Part shown: piece after piece, positions 25,026 to 34,278 of the stretch
Position numbering within the stretch: the first letter of the stretch is position 1
Layout of the letters: the number at the start of each line of letters is the position of its first letter
Assembly (NCBI RefSeq): GCF_000735525.1
Contig: NZ_JMPR01000034.1
Location: 1 to 51,296, forward strand
Direction of reading: 5' to 3'
Length of the DNA stretch: 51,296 nucleotides
DNA from: Tatumella ptyseos ATCC 33301
GTDB lineage: Bacteria > Pseudomonadota > Gammaproteobacteria > Enterobacterales > Enterobacteriaceae
The notes under the pieces: generated by a model
Databases searched by the model: none
The model's input: the letters and a program-made list of their open reading frames with translations, nothing else
Told to the model about the DNA's origin: nothing
Position numbers and translations under genes: made by a program

Positions 25026-26024
25026 TCACCGTTTACCGGCAATCAGCGATTCAGTCGATACCTGATCACTCACTGCGTGACGTAATGCACTGATTTCAGC
25101 CAGCATCCATGACTGATAGTGATAGCCGGGTTCCGGCATGGTTTCATAAACCCCTGCCACCGGAATATGATTTTTCCGCGCCAGCGCCAGGAAATGACTG
25201 GTGACCGGGTCTGTCACCTGCTGGTTATAGACAAAGACCCGCACCTTACGTTGTGCCAGCAATTCATTCTGTTCACTGACTAGCTGTGGCGCGGGGTCGA
25301 TATCATTCATAATGCCGTATTCCAGAGCTTCAGGGGTGAGAATTTTCGCGCCCATGGCTTTCAGCAGATAGTCCGCCACCGGCTCAGTCACTGCCACAGG
25401 CGTGTCAGGGAAATCGTTCTTAAAGGCCGTTATTGCTGCATTGACCGGTTCCATGGACTGACGGAATTTACCGGCATTTTCCCGGAATTCTGCCGCATGT
25501 TCCGGCATTTTACTCGCCAGCTGGTCGGCAATCGCATCGGCGACCGCAGGCATGGTCTGAGGATCGTACCATAAATGCGGGTTGGCGGTATTCTCAGGTA
25601 ACTTCAGCAGGGAGTGAACATTGATCACGTTACGCTTTGCATTGGGTGATGCGGCAATCAGTTTGTCTGCCCAGTCATCATAACCGGCTCCGTTTTCGAC
25701 AATCAGGGTGGCATGAGCTATCTGGCGGGCGATGCCCGGGCTGGCTTCAAAAGCGTGCGGGTCGGTATTCGGGTCTGAAATCAGCGACGTCACTTCCACA
25801 TATTTCCCGCCGATCTGACTGATAATATCGGCATACTGATTTTCGATACCGATGGCATGGATATGGGAGGGCGAGTTTTCTGCTGCCAGGCTTAACGAGC
25901 TGACACTCAGCAGAGCCGTCATTGCGGCCAGGACTCCCGCGGCTTTGATTCGGGGAGAAAGGCCGCGCGGAGTTGCGTTCTGTACGGTCAGTGCGTGTGT
26001 TGCTGATTTTCTGTTGATATGCAT
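25026..26024 (-). CDS. periplasmic zinc/manganese-binding protein of ABC importer
   Basis: 332-aa cluster A-I substrate-binding protein (ZnuA/SitA/TroA fold). It has a long signal sequence (hydrophobic AAGVLAAMTALLSVSSLSLA, cut near residue 48), metal-ligand histidines H54 or H56 (SHIHAI), H90 (TDPHAFE) and H150 (ANPHLWYDP), and a late acidic D (VTDPVTSHF). It lacks the His-rich loop of ZnuA. Zinc is favoured because a near-perfect Zur operator lies upstream. ATG 26024 is preferred over 26036 because the latter has SD sequence touching the start codon. First gene of the four-gene importer operon. Confidence 0.88.
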   Translation of the reverse strand: MHINRKSATHALTVQNATPRGLSPRIKAAGVLAAMTALLSVSSLSLAAENSPSHIHAIGIENQYADIISQIGGKYVEVTSLISDPNTDPHAFEASPGIARQIAHATLIVENGAGYDDWADKLIAASPNAKRNVINVHSLLKLPENTANPHLWYDPQTMPAVADAIADQLASKMPEHAAEFRENAGKFRQSMEPVNAAITAFKNDFPDTPVAVTEPVADYLLKAMGAKILTPEALEYGIMNDIDPAPQLVSEQNELLAQRKVRVFVYNQQVTDPVTSHFLALARKNHIPVAGVYETMPEPGYHYQSWMLAEISALRHAVSDQVSTESLIAGKR

Positions 26025-26058
26025 CAGGATCCCCATCCTCAGAGTGTGGCTATAATGT

Positions 26059-26079
26059 AATGTTATAATATAACAACTT
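26059..26079 (-). promoter_or_regulatory. Zur box upstream of zinc-type importer
   Basis: The perfect palindrome TGTTATAATATAACA (26061-26075), preceded by AA, matches the enterobacterial Zur consensus AATGTTATAATATAACATT closely. It lies 37 bp upstream of the binding-protein start. It predicts repression by zinc-loaded Zur and supports zinc as substrate. The overlapping TATAATAT could serve as the -10 element. Confidence 0.85.
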
Positions 26080-26342
26080 TAATTCGGGGTAATGCTATAC
26101 CTTCTGAAAAGAATGTCAAGCGTTTGACGCTGGCGTGATAATAAATTTGTACCGCCCGGTCACGGAAACGGGGAAAGTCTGCGGCTGTAGTCGTCCGGGG
26201 CAGGAATGTCAGTGGCCCTGAGAGGGGGACCATCAGCAAGGATATATCTGACAGGATCAACCTGTGATCGGCGTAAACAGCAGCAAGTGAGGAGCTGCTC
26301 TCTCAGGCGAGACCACCCGGGAGAGCAGGACCACAGCCGGGG

Positions 26343-27665
26343 TCAGGCGCGGCGGGGTTTCATAAAAATAGCGACCAGCAGGGAAATCAGACATCCTGCC
26401 ATCAGATACAGCGCCACGCTGTGCCAGGCTCCGTCTGACCAGGTCACCAGTGCCGCGGCGATAAATGGCGTGAAGCCTCCGCCGACCACGCTGGCAACCT
26501 GGTATCCGACACCGGCACCGCTGTAACGATAGCGGGCACCAAACATTTCGGTAAACATTGGCTGCTGAACACAAACCACCATATCGTGGGCAATATTTGC
26601 CAGCATCAGCGAAAAGAAGAGAATTCCTGCCATAGAACGGCTTTCTAACGCCATAAAAAACGGAATGGCACTGAAGGTACCGATCAGCGCACCGGCAATA
26701 TAAATGCGTCTTCTGCCATAGGTATCGGCAAGCCAGGCAAAGCAGGGGATAGTGACGCAACTGACCGCCCCCACCAGCAGACCGATATTCAGGAACAATT
26801 CGCGCGATAATCCCAGATTCTGGGTGGAATAGCTCAGGGCAAAGGTGGTCACAATATACATGGTCAGTAATTCGCACAACCTGAGCGCGATGATCTGCAG
26901 GAAGGCTCCCGGGTGACGAAGCATCGCCTGGATCACCGGCAGACCGGCCGGGGATTCCGGTACCGTCGTCTGCTGTTGTGCCGCCTTTTCGAATTCTTCT
27001 GATTCATGCATCCCACAGCGTATCCAGAGCGCGATAGCCACCAGCAATACGCTGAAAATAAACGGCAGACGCCATCCCCAGCTCAGGAATTGCTGGTCAG
27101 TGGTGAAGTGGTTTATCAGCGACACCAGCCCGGTCGACAGTAGCAGTCCGACGCCGTAACCCACCTGGACTCCGCTGCTGTAAAAGGCTTTTTTCTTTTC
27201 CGGGGCACTTTCGACAGACAGCAGAGCCGCGCCGCCCCATTCACCGCCGACCGCAAAGCCCTGAACGGCCCGCAATACTACCAGCAGCACAGGAGCCAGC
27301 CAGCCTATCTGGTCAAATGTCGGGAGCAGGCCAATGGCTGCGGTTGCGCATCCCATGATCCACACGGTCAGCATCAGCATACGCTTACGGCCCAGGCGAT
27401 CGCCGAAATGGCCGAAGATAATGCCTCCCAGCGGGCGGAACAGAAAGCCCACACCAAAGGTAGCAAACGCCGCCAGCGTTCCCATGGCGGGGCTTATCTG
27501 TGGAAAAAATTCATGATTAAACACCAGAGCTGCAGTGATGCCATATAACAGGAAGTCATACCAGTCGACGACGGCACCGGCAAAACTTCCCCAGGCTGCC
27601 CGCTTCGCCCGGGACAGGGCAGTGATATTAACCCCCGGGGTATCTGATGTAAGTGTTGAGTCCAT
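26343..27665 (-). CDS. shiA: shikimate transporter ShiA (MHS-type MFS)
   Basis: 440-aa, 12-helix major facilitator of the metabolite:H+ symporter family, collinear with E. coli ShiA throughout. It shares GSFAGAVVDWYDFLLYGITAALVFN at 27-51, the motif GHFGDRLGRKRML between helices 2 and 3, and GEWGGAALLSVESAP. ShiA imports shikimate and dehydroshikimate across the inner membrane. AGGACA precedes ATG 27665. In E. coli shiA also lies near Asn tRNA genes, so this is conserved chromosomal backbone. A GC-rich hairpin (CTGCTCTC/GAGAGCAG, 26295-26328) follows it. Confidence 0.93.
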   Translation of the reverse strand: MDSTLTSDTPGVNITALSRAKRAAWGSFAGAVVDWYDFLLYGITAALVFNHEFFPQISPAMGTLAAFATFGVGFLFRPLGGIIFGHFGDRLGRKRMLMLTVWIMGCATAAIGLLPTFDQIGWLAPVLLVVLRAVQGFAVGGEWGGAALLSVESAPEKKKAFYSSGVQVGYGVGLLLSTGLVSLINHFTTDQQFLSWGWRLPFIFSVLLVAIALWIRCGMHESEEFEKAAQQQTTVPESPAGLPVIQAMLRHPGAFLQIIALRLCELLTMYIVTTFALSYSTQNLGLSRELFLNIGLLVGAVSCVTIPCFAWLADTYGRRRIYIAGALIGTFSAIPFFMALESRSMAGILFFSLMLANIAHDMVVCVQQPMFTEMFGARYRYSGAGVGYQVASVVGGGFTPFIAAALVTWSDGAWHSVALYLMAGCLISLLVAIFMKPRRA

Positions 27666-28039
27666 AATTGTCCTGCCAGAAATTAGTTTTTATTATCACA
27701 CAGGCATGTCATTGACCGTGACCTTCTGAGATCACAGGGGCCGGATGGCATGCAGGGGTAAGAGACTAGCGCGACAAGCGGCCGGTGAAAACAGTTTTAC
27801 CTGTGATTCAGGCAGAAAATATAAAATAAAGTTATAACGGCCTGCAAAAAGGCGTTATCCCGTAAGGGGAAGTGAGATCCGCTGGCCGGAAAACGCAAAG
27901 GTGCCTGAAACACAGGACGGATAGCTGGCAGGAGGGTGATTGTTACATTAAAAGTGACAGAAGCGCAGGCTCAAACGGTAAAGTTGTCATATGCTTAACG
28001 CAGTACAGGAGTGTAATGGTCAGACAGAGGAGCAGCAGG
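27666..28039. other. intergenic region between shiA and yedJ
   Basis: The divergent promoters of shiA and yedJ must lie here. I see no gene, strong promoter consensus or terminator. Confidence 0.4.
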
Positions 28040-28744
28040 ATGAAAAAATTAAGTGACTGGCAATCAGCGTTTGACCAATGGTTTCGGCTTAACTGGGATC
28101 ATGAAGACAAAGCCCATGATCTGGCTCATTTACAACGGGTGTGGGCCAGTGCCCGTAAAATTATGCAGGACACTGACGCTGACCCGCTGGTGGTACTGAC
28201 GGCCTGCTATTTCCATGATGTGGTGAATTTACCGAAAAATCATCCTGAACGGCATCTGGCCTCCGGCTACGCGGCGCGTGAGACCCTGAGAGTACTGGCT
28301 GCTGATTTTCCGGATTTCCCGCAGTCCTTGTATGCTGCCGTCAGTCATGCGGTGGAAGCCCACAGTTTCAGTGCCGGCATTCCGGCCCGGTCCCTCGAAG
28401 CAGAAATTGTTCAGGACGCGGACAGACTGGAATCGCTGGGGGCCATCGGGCTGGCCCGGGTCTTTTATACCTCCGGTGCTCTGGGTCGCCCGTTGTTCGA
28501 TAGTCAGGATCCGTTCGCCCGTGAGCGCCCGCTGGACGATACCCGCTGGGCACTGGATCACTTCCAGACTAAATTACTGGGGTTACCGGCGACCATGCAT
28601 ACGGAGGCCGGCAAAGCGCTGGCAGAATACCATGCCTCATTTCTGGTGGAGTATATGGCCCGTCTGAGCGATGAACTGTTTCCCGACCAACAGCCGGGCG
28701 GGGAAATCCGTCGGGAGTTTATGGACCGCTTAAAACCGTCCTGA
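28040..28744 (+). CDS. yedJ: HD-domain phosphohydrolase YedJ
   Basis: 234-aa HD-superfamily protein matching E. coli YedJ (231 aa). Metal-binding residues are [11 protein letters not shown], the HD pair in CYFHDVV, H in AVEAHSFSA, and D in [19 protein letters not shown]. The conserved [26 protein letters not shown] tail is also present. Family members hydrolyse phosphate esters or nucleotides; the precise substrate is unknown. The start at 28040 follows AGGAG and matches the family; upstream codons in the open frame are not supported. Confidence 0.92.
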   Translation: MKKLSDWQSAFDQWFRLNWDHEDKAHDLAHLQRVWASARKIMQDTDADPLVVLTACYFHDVVNLPKNHPERHLASGYAARETLRVLAADFPDFPQSLYAAVSHAVEAHSFSAGIPARSLEAEIVQDADRLESLGAIGLARVFYTSGALGRPLFDSQDPFARERPLDDTRWALDHFQTKLLGLPATMHTEAGKALAEYHASFLVEYMARLSDELFPDQQPGGEIRREFMDRLKPS

Positions 28745-29053
28745 AAAACACGTCAGCCCCGGGTAACGGCCCGGGGCATAAAGCCAGCCGCAGTTCACGT
28801 AGCACTACAAGGTACCTCCCGCTTCAGCCGCCGACAGCCGGTTATTACCGGACAATACGTTCAGACAGCGATGGCCCGCCGGATGTGCGTTGCCGGTCAT
28901 CTTATAGTGAGCGGATTATCCTCGCAGGTTCCGGCCATCCGGCGAAATCACAAATGCGTACCCGGCGATAAAATCGCCGGCCGGAGTTTGCGTGACCCCT
29001 TAACAATTGAGTAAAGTGGCGAACGATAATCTACACTCACTCTCAGGACTTCA
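28745..29053. other. intergenic region with a hairpin and a REP-like inverted repeat
   Basis: GCCCCGGG/CCCGGGGC (28756-28777) forms a strong hairpin just after yedJ, without a T-run. GCCGGATG (28878-28885) and CATCCGGC (28936-28943) form an inverted pair resembling REP sequences. No gene seen. Confidence 0.45.
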
Positions 29054-29335
29054 ATGATGGCCAGTATTAAACTGACAGTCAGACGACTTTATGCATTACA
29101 GGATGAGCGAATGGTGAGCACCCGTGCCACAGCCAGCATCTATGTCGGTGAACAGTTAATTGCCACCGAGGAGATCAGTGGCCTGACGGAGAGCGCTGTC
29201 AGCAAATATATCCATCATAAGTTACCTGCCGGTCAGCCGGTCAGGGTTGAGTGGCAGACAACAGGCATTGCCGATATGACAGTCAGTGAAGTCGATTTGT
29301 GTCCCTGTTGCCGGCACGATCGCCCTGAGTTCTGA
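29054..29335 (+). CDS. small protein with C-terminal CPCC motif, 93 aa
   Basis: Short beta-rich soluble protein (IKLTVRRLYALQDERMVSTRATASIYVGEQLIATEEISGL then VRVEWQTTG) ending in LCPCCRHDRPEF, a possible metal-binding or redox site. AGGA lies upstream of ATG 29054. No named family recognised. It lies upstream of yedI in the same direction. Confidence 0.6.
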   Translation: MMASIKLTVRRLYALQDERMVSTRATASIYVGEQLIATEEISGLTESAVSKYIHHKLPAGQPVRVEWQTTGIADMTVSEVDLCPCCRHDRPEF

Positions 29336-29411
29336 GTAACAACATAACCCTGACGGCCGGTACCGATACACTATTGATCCTCACCGATAGCAGATAATAA
29401 AGGAACATCCC

Positions 29412-30326
29412 TTGGCCGGAACCAGTTTACTTGCATTACTTGATGATATTTCTACCTTGCTGGACGATATTTCCGTGATGGGTAAAGTCGCGGCAAAAAA
29501 AACCGCCGGGGTACTGGGGGACGATCTGTCGCTCAATGCTCAGCAGGTGGCCGGTGTGAAAGCGAACCGCGAGCTCCCGGTCGTCTGGGGCGTTGCGAAA
29601 GGCTCCTTTCTTAATAAAGTGATCCTGGTTCCGCTGGCGCTGGTGATCTCCGCATTTGCCGCCTGGCTGATTACTCCCTTACTCATGCTGGGAGGTGCTT
29701 ATCTGAGTTATGAAGGGGTAGAGAAAGTCCTGCACTGGCTCACCGCAGATAAGCAACGTAAAAGCCCTGAAGAACGCCAAAAACGTTTAGAAACGCTGAG
29801 CCAGCAGGATGCGGTCAGTTATGAGAAAGACAAAATCAAAGGAGCGATCCGGACGGATTTTATCCTGTCTGCTGAGATTGTAGCGCTGACTCTGGGGATT
29901 GTTGCTGAAGCCCCCCTGCTGAACCGGGTCCTGATACTGGCAGGGATTGCGATACTGGTGACGGTCGGGGTCTACGGTATTGTGGCGTTGATTGTCAAAA
30001 TTGATGACCTGGGATACTGGCTGGAAAAGAAACACTCTGTGGTTGCCCGTAAAACGGGCGCGGGATTACTGTTCCTGGCCCCTCTGTTGATGAAGGTGCT
30101 GTCAGTCGTCGGGACGCTGGCAATGTTTCTGGTCGGCGGGGGGATTGTTATCCATGGTATCTCCCGGCTGCATCATGTGATCAGCGGAATAACCCGTCAT
30201 ACCGATGGCTTCCTGCAGACTTTCCTGAGCGATATTCTGGCCCCCCTGATTGTCGGTGCTATCATTGGGTCGATTGTGCTTTTACTGGTAAAACTGTTTG
30301 GAAAAATCACCGGTAAGCAGGTATAA
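29412..30326 (+). CDS. yedI: inner membrane protein YedI (DUF808)
   Basis: 304-aa polytopic membrane protein, close homologue of E. coli YedI (DUF808). The N-terminus [45 protein letters not shown] is nearly identical. [22 protein letters not shown] and several hydrophobic segments follow. The molecular function is unknown. The start codon is TTG at 29412 with AGGA upstream, which gives the conserved MAG start. Confidence 0.93.
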   Translation: MAGTSLLALLDDISTLLDDISVMGKVAAKKTAGVLGDDLSLNAQQVAGVKANRELPVVWGVAKGSFLNKVILVPLALVISAFAAWLITPLLMLGGAYLSYEGVEKVLHWLTADKQRKSPEERQKRLETLSQQDAVSYEKDKIKGAIRTDFILSAEIVALTLGIVAEAPLLNRVLILAGIAILVTVGVYGIVALIVKIDDLGYWLEKKHSVVARKTGAGLLFLAPLLMKVLSVVGTLAMFLVGGGIVIHGISRLHHVISGITRHTDGFLQTFLSDILAPLIVGAIIGSIVLLLVKLFGKITGKQV

Positions 30327-30355
30327 CTGCGCTCAGCAATCAGTACAGGAGAATA

Positions 30356-30490
30356 ATGATGAGTGACGATATTTTTGAATTTGACATTGATGCACAACTG
30401 GCCGACGCTGAAGCCAAAGCTCAGGAAAAAGCCAGCGCGATCCCTGTCAGTTCTGAAGATGAAGGCGACTGTGAAAGCTGTAAAATCTGA
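30356..30490 (+). CDS. small acidic protein with C-terminal CESC motif, 43-44 aa
   Basis: Short gene just after yedI. AGGAGA stands 4 to 8 bases before ATG ATG (30356/30359). The product is acidic (DDIFEFDIDAQLADAEAKAQ) and ends SSEDEGDCESCKI, a CxxC pair at the tail. Good SD, coding-like composition and a terminator right after it argue it is real. Function unknown; it may form an operon with yedI. Confidence 0.6.
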   Translation: MMSDDIFEFDIDAQLADAEAKAQEKASAIPVSSEDEGDCESCKI

Positions 30491-30523
30491 CGCCGGAAGG
30501 CGCTGAATAATTGTGCTATTCTC

Positions 30524-30558
30524 AAACAGGACACCCTTCCGGTTGTCCTGTTTTGTTT
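30524..30558 (+). terminator. intrinsic terminator before dsrB
   Basis: AAACAGGACA (30524-30533) pairs with TGTCCTGTTT (30544-30553), followed by TTTTGTTT. Terminates the yedI / small-acidic-protein unit. Confidence 0.85.
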
Positions 30559-30604
30559 CCGATCACCGGAAAAGGCAGGGGTTATGCTGAGAGAGGAGAA
30601 AACA

Positions 30605-30805
30605 ATGCAGGTTGATGAGTGGGTCAGTGTTAAAACGGCCGGCGGCTCACCGCGGACAGGGAAGATCCTGGCGGCAGAAACGTTCAATGAAGGGATAATG
30701 TATCTGGTGGCGCTGGAGGAATATCCGCGAGGTATCTGGTTTTTTAATGAAAACAATACAGAGGAAGGTATTTTTGTTCAGCCGATACAGGCTCCTGCAG
30801 GTTAA
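30605..30805 (+). CDS. dsrB: DsrB protein
   Basis: 66-aa protein clearly homologous to E. coli DsrB (62 aa): [12 protein letters not shown].., [33 protein letters not shown]. Function is unknown. It neighbours rcsA in E. coli too and is convergent with it here. ATG 30605 is preceded by GGAGA. A hairpin (CCGGTGCC/GGCACCGG, 30809-30832) separates it from rcsA. Confidence 0.93.
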   Translation: MQVDEWVSVKTAGGSPRTGKILAAETFNEGIMYLVALEEYPRGIWFFNENNTEEGIFVQPIQAPAG

Positions 30806-30839
30806 TTACCGGTGCCTGCGGACGGGCACCGGCCTGCAT

Positions 30840-31469
30840 TCAGTAGCTGGTGTTTAGCCCGTCTGTCAGGGTTTCGCTGATTTTTATCAACTGATGGATC
30901 ACCAGCTTATTTCGTGTATTGATTTTCTTCTTAATATTCCCTTTGTGTGACGAGATAGTCTTCACTTTTATCTGCATCCGATCTGAAATCTGCAGCGTAT
31001 CGCAGCCTGACATCCACATCCGTAACATCTCGGTTTCTGCCCGGCTCAGTGCAACGGGTTTAATTTCCTGCTTTCTCAGTCTGCGCTGGTTGTTTTTTAC
31101 GCAATTCAGGTGGGGGAGAAGCAGACGATCAAGATTATCGCGCTCCAGCGATTTAGAGGTGATAATAATATTTTCCCGCAGGTACAGATAACCATTAAAG
31201 TGCCCGTTCGGTAGCGTCAGGAATATAAAGAACAGGGTATCCGGATGGCGGGCGATAACCTCTTCCACCTCCCGGTTCTCCGGACAAAAATTATCCACAC
31301 ACTGACCGGAAATAAAGACGAAGGAGGGTGCCTGTTGTTCAAAAAGAGCACTGAATTGTTGCGGCGTGTCTATTCCGCTATAGCACTGGCTATCGATACG
31401 ATGCGAAACCAGATATTCCCTCAACCCCTGTCGGGTAAAGTAACAAGGGTCAATGATAACACTTGACAT
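30840..31469 (-). CDS. rcsA: transcriptional regulator RcsA of capsule synthesis
   Basis: 209-aa LuxR/FixJ-type regulator. The C-terminal HTH (ALSRAETEMLRMWMSG..QISDRMQIKVKTISSHKGNIKKKINTRNK, ~residues 136-190) matches E. coli RcsA, and the N-terminal receiver-like domain lacks a phosphorylation site, as in RcsA. RcsA pairs with phosphorylated RcsB to activate exopolysaccharide genes and its own promoter, and is normally kept scarce by Lon. ATG 31469 is preceded by AGGAAGA; the open frame begins 8 codons higher without support. Confidence 0.93.
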   Translation of the reverse strand: MSSVIIDPCYFTRQGLREYLVSHRIDSQCYSGIDTPQQFSALFEQQAPSFVFISGQCVDNFCPENREVEEVIARHPDTLFFIFLTLPNGHFNGYLYLRENIIITSKSLERDNLDRLLLPHLNCVKNNQRRLRKQEIKPVALSRAETEMLRMWMSGCDTLQISDRMQIKVKTISSHKGNIKKKINTRNKLVIHQLIKISETLTDGLNTSY

Positions 31470-31512
31470 ACTGATTCTTCCTGCCTGGATCAATTATCGT
31501 TTCATGACACGC

Positions 31513-31526
31513 TAAGAGATTACTGA
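31513..31526. promoter_or_regulatory. weak RcsAB-box candidate upstream of rcsA
   Basis: TAAGAGATTACTGA, about 44 bp upstream of rcsA, partly fits the RcsAB consensus TaAGaatatTCctA. The match is imperfect; it is flagged mainly because rcsA is autoregulated in related bacteria. Confidence 0.25.
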
Positions 31527-32312
31527 TATTTATCCTATCTGTCTTCTCCGCTGAAGGTCGTTACAGAATATCCGGTGTTAAAATGTAAAACGCAAAATTT
31601 ATTGCCAGATTTGTCGCAAATTGATGGTCATAATAACGTCACCTGCAAGGCAGTTATCTGATTATAAGGGGGTAATCTGCGACATCACCGGCTTTTATAT
31701 ATTGATAACGCCTTATTTTTACAGAGGATATCAGTCCCTGAAGTCGATCACCAGTGATTATAGTGAGAACCAGGTCAACTGACTGAATGGGAGGTTGTTC
31801 AACATTCTATTGGCGTGGGCTCTACGGGGCAATGACTCAGGAGTGCTCGCTCAGTAAGAGACCCGCGGATGCAGTCAGTCCGGAGAGGCTGGTCTTCCTG
31901 TCTGCCTGGCTGGTCAGTTTCAGCACGGGATGGATTTTATTTTTTAACTGCTGAGGAGCTTTTTATTTATTCAGGACGGATATCTGTATATTAATCACCT
32001 TGAGGGGTGTTCTCTATGGTGTGTACTTTAGTATGTCCGGGAAACGTCTTTTGAAAATATCAGCCTGCTGTTCCGGGAATATAATAATTGCCGTCTGTCG
32101 GGCCCCTTTCCCGGTTAAACGCTATGGTCGGGGATGGCTCTACAAGAGTGCAGGTGACTGACGCTGTGGGCGTTCCCGACAGTCTCTCCCGGACGCTGCT
32201 GATAAAAGACTTTTAATCGGTCACGGAACAATATTATATTTATCCACCTTGATGACTATTTCAATGTAACAATGATGCTCCCCCGGTACGGGTATGTTAA
32301 ACAGGAGTTTAT
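31527..32312. other. long intergenic region upstream of rcsA
   Basis: About 790 bp, AT-rich in part. No coding frame with a good SD, terminator hairpin with T-run or RNA family was recognised. Large rcsA upstream regions are common. Confidence 0.4.
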
Positions 32313-32786
32313 TTGAAAATTATTCTTATGGATCTTGATGGGGTCATCTGCGATAGCAGCCATCGGGCACACCTGGTGCCGCCGGCAGACAGACGGCAGT
32401 GTAACGAGGCATGGCACCCGTTTGTGGCAGAATGTGTGAACGATGCGCCCATTAATGCAGGTCTTGAAATGCTGAACGCATTACTCAGTAGCACTCCCGT
32501 TTTTATTATCACCAGCAGACAGCAAAACTTCAGTCAGCAGACCCATCAGTGGCTGAAGGGAAGGGTTTCCGGGGCATTGTATCCTGAAATCATTTATCGT
32601 GCGGATCATGACCACCGCCCCCCGGCAGAGTATAAGCGCCATGTTCTGCGCAAGTTGATTGCGCAGGGATACGAGATCCTTTTTGCGATTGATGATGATC
32701 CACAGATTGTTGAAATGTATCAACAGGAAAACATTGCTACTTTCCAGCCTGTTACCCGTTGTGTGTCCGTCATTCCGGCAACATAG
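32313..32786 (+). CDS. HAD-family phosphatase, polynucleotide-kinase-phosphatase-like
   Basis: 157-aa HAD-superfamily protein. Motif I is MDLDGVICD (nucleophile and acid/base Asp), motif II the TS of FIITSRQQ, motif III K in YKRHVLRKL, motif IV DDDPQIVEMY. The layout resembles the 3'-phosphatase domain of T4-type polynucleotide kinase, often phage-borne, so a nucleic-acid end or nucleotide phosphatase is plausible. TTG 32313 is the likely start with AGGAG six bases upstream; an in-frame ATG five codons later would cut into motif I. Confidence 0.8.
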   Translation: MKIILMDLDGVICDSSHRAHLVPPADRRQCNEAWHPFVAECVNDAPINAGLEMLNALLSSTPVFIITSRQQNFSQQTHQWLKGRVSGALYPEIIYRADHDHRPPAEYKRHVLRKLIAQGYEILFAIDDDPQIVEMYQQENIATFQPVTRCVSVIPAT

Positions 32787-32934
32787 CCGCAGCAGACTCG
32801 CGTCAGAGATCCGTGGCTGATGCCGGTGTAACTTCCCGTAAGTCATAACCCAGGTATCGTGCTAAGGCGTATTACAGGACAGCTCCGGACGCGGCAGCGG
32901 CTGGCAGAGAGCAGGGGATGATCCTGTCATCGCC

Positions 32935-33270
32935 TCAGTCATAGTAAGCAGGAATCGATACCTTTTGCTTTTTCTGTCGTGCATGACAGGTGACAACTGA
33001 CTCTCCTGCTGATGCCGATGGTAGTGCACAGCGCTCATGACCAAAGACCCTGGCATACTCCAGCAGTTTTTGCCGGTATAGCTGCAATTCTGCAGAGCCG
33101 GCCGGTGTTATCGCACGCTCAGTTGGCGGGCGCGTCTGCCGGTTCATAGACAGGGAAGGGAGCGGACGATGCAAAAGCTCTGTACTTTTACTGGCATCGC
33201 TTTGCAGTGCCGCACGGCGTTGGCGTCGCCTGCCTGCGGCAGACCCGTTGAAGGGAGTTTTGCGTGTCAC
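32935..33270 (-). CDS. basic hypothetical protein, 111 aa
   Basis: It opens with GTG 33270, five bases after a consensus AGGAGGT Shine-Dalgarno, which argues strongly for translation. The product is Arg/Lys/Ser-rich (AAGRRRQRRAAL; QLYRQKLLEYARVFG; CHARQKKQKV) with no recognised domain. A candidate operator of the neighbouring repressor lies 137 bp upstream, so it may belong to its regulon. Likely prophage-derived. Confidence 0.5.
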   Translation of the reverse strand: MTRKTPFNGSAAGRRRQRRAALQSDASKSTELLHRPLPSLSMNRQTRPPTERAITPAGSAELQLYRQKLLEYARVFGHERCALPSASAGESVVTCHARQKKQKVSIPAYYD

Positions 33271-33406
33271 TGTGACCTCCTGAAGCTGATGACGCGTATT
33301 GCAGTTGAGCCCGCCAATCTTACAGATGTACTGCCTGCAGTAAGCCCCGGCGGCGTAATGTTCCCGGTTTATTCAGTGGGTACGAAAGCCCGTAACAGGT
33401 AATAAG

Positions 33407-33420
33407 TTAAGTACTCTTAA
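33407..33420. promoter_or_regulatory. operator-like palindrome TTAAG-N4-CTTAA
   Basis: TTAAGTACTCTTAA has the same arms and spacing as the site at the repressor start (34190-34203). A TTAAGTTAAG direct repeat follows at 33441-33450. Candidate repressor binding site. Confidence 0.45.
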
Positions 33421-33537
33421 ATAATAAAGCAATGATTTATTTAAGTTAAGGAAGGTTTTTGTGTGCGGGATGTTCAGGGATCTTAAGATCAAGGAAAGAG
33501 CCCGTCAGGTGGCGGGCGTGTCAGTACTGCGGGATTT

Positions 33538-34188
33538 TTATCTCCGTCGCCGGTATTTCCGGTGTTCCATCATGGTACCGACAATCCGGATTTCCGAGGA
33601 ATCAGAACGAAGTATCGGATAATCATCATTCAGCGGAACCAGTTCAAACACTTCATTGCCACCGATGATCCCGCGGGGGCGATACTTTTTAAATAAGGCT
33701 TCGTCTTCACCGTTTTTTGCGACAACAAAATCCCCCGGCAGCGGGAAAACATTGGGGTCAATAACCACCGCATCCCCTTCACTGAATTCAGGCTCCATAG
33801 AGCAGCCTTTGATGATCAGGGTGAATGCGGAAGACGATAAGTCCAGATTCGTCTGCAAGTACTCTATATTACCCTCCAGGTTCCTTATCGTCGACTCAGG
33901 CGTCCATTCTCCCGCCTGTACGTAGCTGATCACAGGAATATGTCTGATATCAGCATGCGCAGGCTCGACATTAGAGGCGGAATTTTCTCCATAAAGAAGA
34001 AATTCAGGCACACAGCCCAGTGCCTGGGATAGCGCAATCAGGTTCTCACCTTTGGGACTGGTTTTATCATCCTCCCATTGCGAGATAGCACCGCCTTTCA
34101 CCCCGATTTTGCTACCGAGGGCGGCCTGAGTGAGTCGGAGCTCTTTTCTGCGCTTACGGATACGCATGCCGATGGTTTCATTTTTCAT
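33538..34188 (-). CDS. CI/LexA-type repressor (XRE HTH + S24 peptidase)
   Basis: 216-aa phage-type repressor. The HTH is at ~7-62 (MRIRKRRKELRLTQAALGSKIGV..ISQWEDDKTSP). The self-cleavage site is probably A92-G93 (YVQAGEW). The S24 catalytic Ser is S130 (KGCSMEPEF) and Lys K167 (ALFKKYR), so RecA-stimulated self-cleavage should be possible and its regulon inducible by DNA damage. ATG 34188 has a weak SD. It is flanked by TTAAG-type palindromes at both ends, consistent with autoregulation. Confidence 0.88.
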   Translation of the reverse strand: MKNETIGMRIRKRRKELRLTQAALGSKIGVKGGAISQWEDDKTSPKGENLIALSQALGCVPEFLLYGENSASNVEPAHADIRHIPVISYVQAGEWTPESTIRNLEGNIEYLQTNLDLSSSAFTLIIKGCSMEPEFSEGDAVVIDPNVFPLPGDFVVAKNGEDEALFKKYRPRGIIGGNEVFELVPLNDDYPILRSDSSEIRIVGTMMEHRKYRRRR

Positions 34189-34189
34189 A

Positions 34190-34238
34190 TTAAGTTATCT
34201 TAAATTATCTTGACTTAAGATTCCTTCATCTTTACATT
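34190..34238 (+). promoter_or_regulatory. repressor operator and rightward promoter
   Basis: The palindrome TTAAGTTATCTTAA (34190-34203) sits at the repressor start. A rightward promoter TTGACT (34210-34215), N17, TACATT (34233-34238) follows, with a CTTAAG (34214-34219) overlapping its -35 box. This is the layout of a phage repressor controlling a divergent early promoter. Confidence 0.55.
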
Positions 34239-34278
34239 TAAAGAAAACTTAAATAAAAGTTATCCGGGAGCCAGAGTG

